The notes under the pieces: generated by a model | Seen by the model: the letters and a program-made list of their open reading frames with translations, nothing else | Told to the model about the DNA's origin: nothing | Databases searched by the model: none | Part shown: positions 63,001 to 64,000 of the stretch, piece by piece | Position numbering within the stretch: position 1 is the stretch's first letter | Layout of the letters: every line of letters begins with the position of its first letter | IMG/VR virus record: IMGVR_UViG_3300044641_009805 | Span: 124,001 to 188,000 of that record | Reading direction: 5' to 3' (one strand) | From: a virus | Length of the DNA: 64,000 nucleotides | Translations under genes and position numbers: made by a program

Positions 63001-63076
63001 CCTCCAACCCCCAAAGACCCTTGAATTCGTCTCACTGGATTTCATCATCTCGAACGGTCTACAGTCCGAGATTTGA
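60011..63076 (+). CDS. 18: Tail sheath protein, copy 3
   Basis: 1021 residues. Shares FSSAGISAQEIGTIGPV, AGVIGTSNNGPAFVPF, GPLGRTYFLGCFMSES, RVEVSEEV and GQKTLLLSTESSLGRI with copy 2. Its leader (GTAGAGCGATATAG) parallels that of copy 2 (GTAGGAGCGATATAA), so the duplication included upstream sequence; the weakened Shine-Dalgarno may lower its expression. The 3' half is GC-rich, with CGC/CGT Arg codons. The tail tube gene follows. Confidence 0.92.
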   Translation: MAKFEFSSAGISAQEIGTIGPVKTQPSGLSAGVIGTSNNGPAFVPFTLGSLTDFIDKFGTIDGKKFGPLAVAEWMRNANSITYIRILGAGDGNKRLTSGEVTNAGFTVGEEQPINSSSLGSNPYANLNGPLGRTYFLGCFMSESAGSVVFSSAGLQGTGSINGITAGAVPIIRGVLMAPSGVILRLSSSGGGYDSSAPLSNFVADESTAHGTTLGSISLRKDQTPSQEFVLLMNGHKGTTSAPNFITASFDMFSTNYISNVFNLTASLIQEKGHYLAAHWDIYPSHAVVTGTGVVSAGADVASDSNRILDTERSVFLITSSLSRNVGSTTVPNYESFRDRFTHASTPWIISQKLLGKHENLFKLHALDAGANVSNSYKVTIHDVRPKSEGSPYKYGSFSLSVRLIDDPDNEDSKPLETFNDLTLDPSSATYICKVIGDVNVYYDFDRPPDDQRMVIEGNYPLKSRYVRVEVSEEVHNATLNPAAIPMGSRGISHIVTSGSAPLAPLGGSDILPLVDQYYLRNSVVPPLPMRLNNKAAGNNTDPPTKKPWGPIFVHSSPFDSNDLPNSNLNKSFNAFALHYPDHSTTTLNFSVRDNEGTPDSTTNGILDADRFCNNLFTLENVKVLTGSSGIIEWGSAEYVRHGFVAVDDDAKTRGINVSDLLLKKNRDYLSFNVMFQGGFDGINIFDSDEAAINDVAVRGDMEDIARGGLNGSAVVSHRKAIDIIKNTVNADIGVMAIPGIRERVITDVAVQAAEERMDTLYIMDIEQYDSGSNPMSMSALGKSNAPSTSLTIAALKERGVNSSYAAAYYPDVIITPDQLPDQEIIVPPSVAVLGAISLNDSVGAPWFAPAGMTRGRLTTALQPVINFDEPTIDNLYINNINPLYATTNIKQLSPAQTSGVVIWGQKTLLLSTESSLGRIAVRRLLIDVRKAVRQIALQFLFEPNVERVSTVFASQITEYLSSVRARNGLQSFKVNIESPLKSRQNVENNLLKGKIYLQPPKTLEFVSLDFIISNGLQSEI

Positions 63077-63142
63077 AATATTTTTTGTTATATCATCTTT
63101 TGTGAATAATTATGTTAGTTCCAATAGCAGGAGAATTCTACA

Positions 63143-63631
63143 ATGGCCGAAACTCTTGACGTCACGTCAATGATTCCAAACAAGTTTGAACCAAAGCGTA
63201 AGAACCGCTGGGTCCTCATGATTGAAGGCATCGACGCCTACATCATCAAGACAGCGGCTCGTCCACAAATCACGACAGAAGAAGTCCCAGTCCCGTTCAT
63301 CAACTCAACCCGCTACCTCGCAGGCAAAACGACGTTCAGCACCATGGGCGTCACCCTCCACGACCCAATCGCTCCATCAGGCGCGCAACAGGTCATGGAA
63401 TGGATCCGCCTCCACTTCGAATCGGTCAGCGGCCGCGCGGGCTACGCCGACTTCTACAAGCGTGACATCCAACTCAAGATGCTCGACCCCGTCGGCACCG
63501 TCATCGAACTCTGGGACATCAAAGGCGCATTCATCACGGATGCTAACTTCAACGAGGTCACCTACGAGGACGGAAACCCAACGGAAATATCACTAACTCT
63601 CCGTTTCGACAATTGCGTGCTGCAGTTCTAG
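63143..63631 (+). CDS. 19: Tail tube protein (gp19)
   Basis: 162 residues, T4 gp19 is 163. KRKNRWVLMIEGIDAYIIK, NSTRYLAGKTTFSTMGVTLH and the C-terminal DANFNEVTYEDGNP with a final beta strand TLRFDNCVLQF are the family pattern. AGGAG lies before the ATG. Strongly GC-biased codon use (CGC/CGT for Arg, CTC for Leu) in contrast with the AT-rich genes on the left. It forms the inner tube enclosed by the sheath. Confidence 0.93.
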   Translation: MAETLDVTSMIPNKFEPKRKNRWVLMIEGIDAYIIKTAARPQITTEEVPVPFINSTRYLAGKTTFSTMGVTLHDPIAPSGAQQVMEWIRLHFESVSGRAGYADFYKRDIQLKMLDPVGTVIELWDIKGAFITDANFNEVTYEDGNPTEISLTLRFDNCVLQF

Positions 63632-63662
63632 AAAAAGTCTTATACCAAATCATAAAGTGATG

Positions 63663-63668
63663 TATAAT
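63663..63668 (+). promoter_or_regulatory. Promoter-like box before the endonuclease gene
   Basis: TATAAT at 63663-63668 (extended TATAATTA, one base from the T4 late TATAAATA). A transcript starting about seven bases later would begin inside the 5' arm of the hairpin at 63670-63696. Confidence 0.5.
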
Positions 63669-63669
63669 T

Positions 63670-63696
63670 ACCTCTGTGGCGTCAAGCTGCAGAGGT
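63670..63696 (+). promoter_or_regulatory. Hairpin covering the ribosome-binding site of the endonuclease gene
   Basis: ACCTCTG (63670-63676) pairs perfectly with CAGAGGT (63690-63696), the 3' arm of which contains the AGAGG Shine-Dalgarno for ATG 63700. Read-through mRNA from the tail genes would fold this stem and hide the site. It is followed by TTTT, so weak termination of tail transcripts is a second possibility. Confidence 0.65.
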
Positions 63697-63699
63697 TTT

Positions 63700-64000
63700 A
63701 TGCTTAAATGTCCCCAATGCGACTTTCAAATTGAAAGCATCAATTCCCTTAGAATTCATGCTTCAAAAAAACATGATATTTCAAGCGAAGATTTATACAT
63801 TCAAGTTGTGCTAAAAGGAATTAAACCAACGTGCGAATGTGGGTGTGGTTCCGATACAAAATTTAACGGATTGGTGAATGGATACTCTAAGTTTGTATGG
63901 GGTCATGCTTCGAAAGTGAACAATAATTGGGGTCACAACAAAGAAGCCTTCAAGAAAAGTCTCACAACCAGAAGAAAAATGTGGGAAAATGGTGAAATTC
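63700..64000 (+). CDS. Probable homing endonuclease, 5' part (runs off the window)
   Basis: At least 100 residues, open to the window end. An N-terminal zinc finger is visible, with Cys4, Cys7, His20 and His25 (C-x2-C-x12-H-x4-H). A second Cys cluster (CECGCG near residue 45-50) and GYSKFVWGHASKVNN, then SLTTRRKMWENGE, are typical of the DNA-binding part of phage free-standing homing endonucleases of the HNH or VSR-like type; the nuclease domain would follow beyond the window. It sits between the tail tube and the next structural gene, a usual place for such intruders. AT-rich, unlike the GC-rich tube gene before it. Confidence 0.6.
   Translation, partial: MLKCPQCDFQIESINSLRIHASKKHDISSEDLYIQVVLKGIKPTCECGCGSDTKFNGLVNGYSKFVWGHASKVNNNWGHNKEAFKKSLTTRRKMWENGEI

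Noticed and set aside
63222-63596. 124-codon plus-strand frame inside the tail tube gene
   Set aside because: Ser/Thr/Arg-rich out-of-frame product of the GC-rich tube gene.
1-64000. tRNA genes
   Set aside because: No cloverleaf-like stretch with TTCRA and matching arms noticed by eye; a dedicated scan was not possible.

Overview
The window is a 64 kb piece of a large, AT-rich, T4-like myovirus (contractile-tailed Caudoviricetes). Direct evidence is a run of T4-type virion genes: gp5/gpV-like hub, gp25, gp6, gp13/14-like neck, gp15, tail sheath and gp19 tail tube, plus a gp55-like late sigma factor. Coding density is near total, with many 4-base ATGA/GTGA overlaps. No tRNA, rRNA or CRISPR array was seen. 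Shine-Dalgarno sites and TTGAAC/TATAAT-type promoters point to a Gram-negative-like, sigma70-using host; the host itself cannot be named. No gene-free stretch exceeds 300 bases.

Layout. (1) 1-2.4 kb: the 3' end of an unknown gene, then two minus-strand genes: a shortened GroEL-like protein that appears to have lost its ATPase residues, and a membrane-anchored coiled-coil protein. (2) 2.5-22.2 kb: a 20 kb sugar and glycosyltransferase island with dTDP-hexose genes (RmlA, RmlB, an RmlD-like reductase, no RmlC), a PseB/PseC/PseH-like amino-sugar trio, a short UDP-sugar dehydrogenase, about twelve glycosyltransferases of GT-A and GT-B folds, and one PD-(D/E)XK nuclease. (3) 22.2-23.7 kb: a small membrane protein, the late sigma factor and a helical protein. 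(4) 23.7-40.9 kb: baseplate hub, a proline-rich protein with a probable cysteine-peptidase domain, gp25, gp6, and large adhesin-like structural proteins with DNRLRE-, LamG- and NIDO-like folds. (5) 40.8-42.9 kb: a minus-strand cassette with two unknown genes, Pth2 peptidyl-tRNA hydrolase, a NADAR-family protein and a secreted lysozyme-like protein. (6) 43.1-50.3 kb: fibre region with a triplicated-module fibre, a tandem paralogue pair, a collagen-like protein and a VanY-type endolysin. (7) 50.4-63.6 kb: neck genes, tail terminator, three tandem tail-sheath paralogues of over 1,000 residues each, and the tail tube. (8) The window ends inside a probable homing endonuclease.

How it works together. 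The island could make at least two nucleotide sugars and assemble a long glycan, either on the virion (the neighbouring fibre and collagen-like proteins are plausible acceptors) or on the host surface. The late sigma factor presumably drives the structural genes. Most notable for follow-up: three sheath genes, the apparently ATPase-dead chaperonin-like protein, recurrent promoters placed so that transcripts would begin at the start codon, and a hairpin over the ribosome-binding site of the terminal homing endonuclease with a promoter positioned so that its transcript would lack the hairpin.
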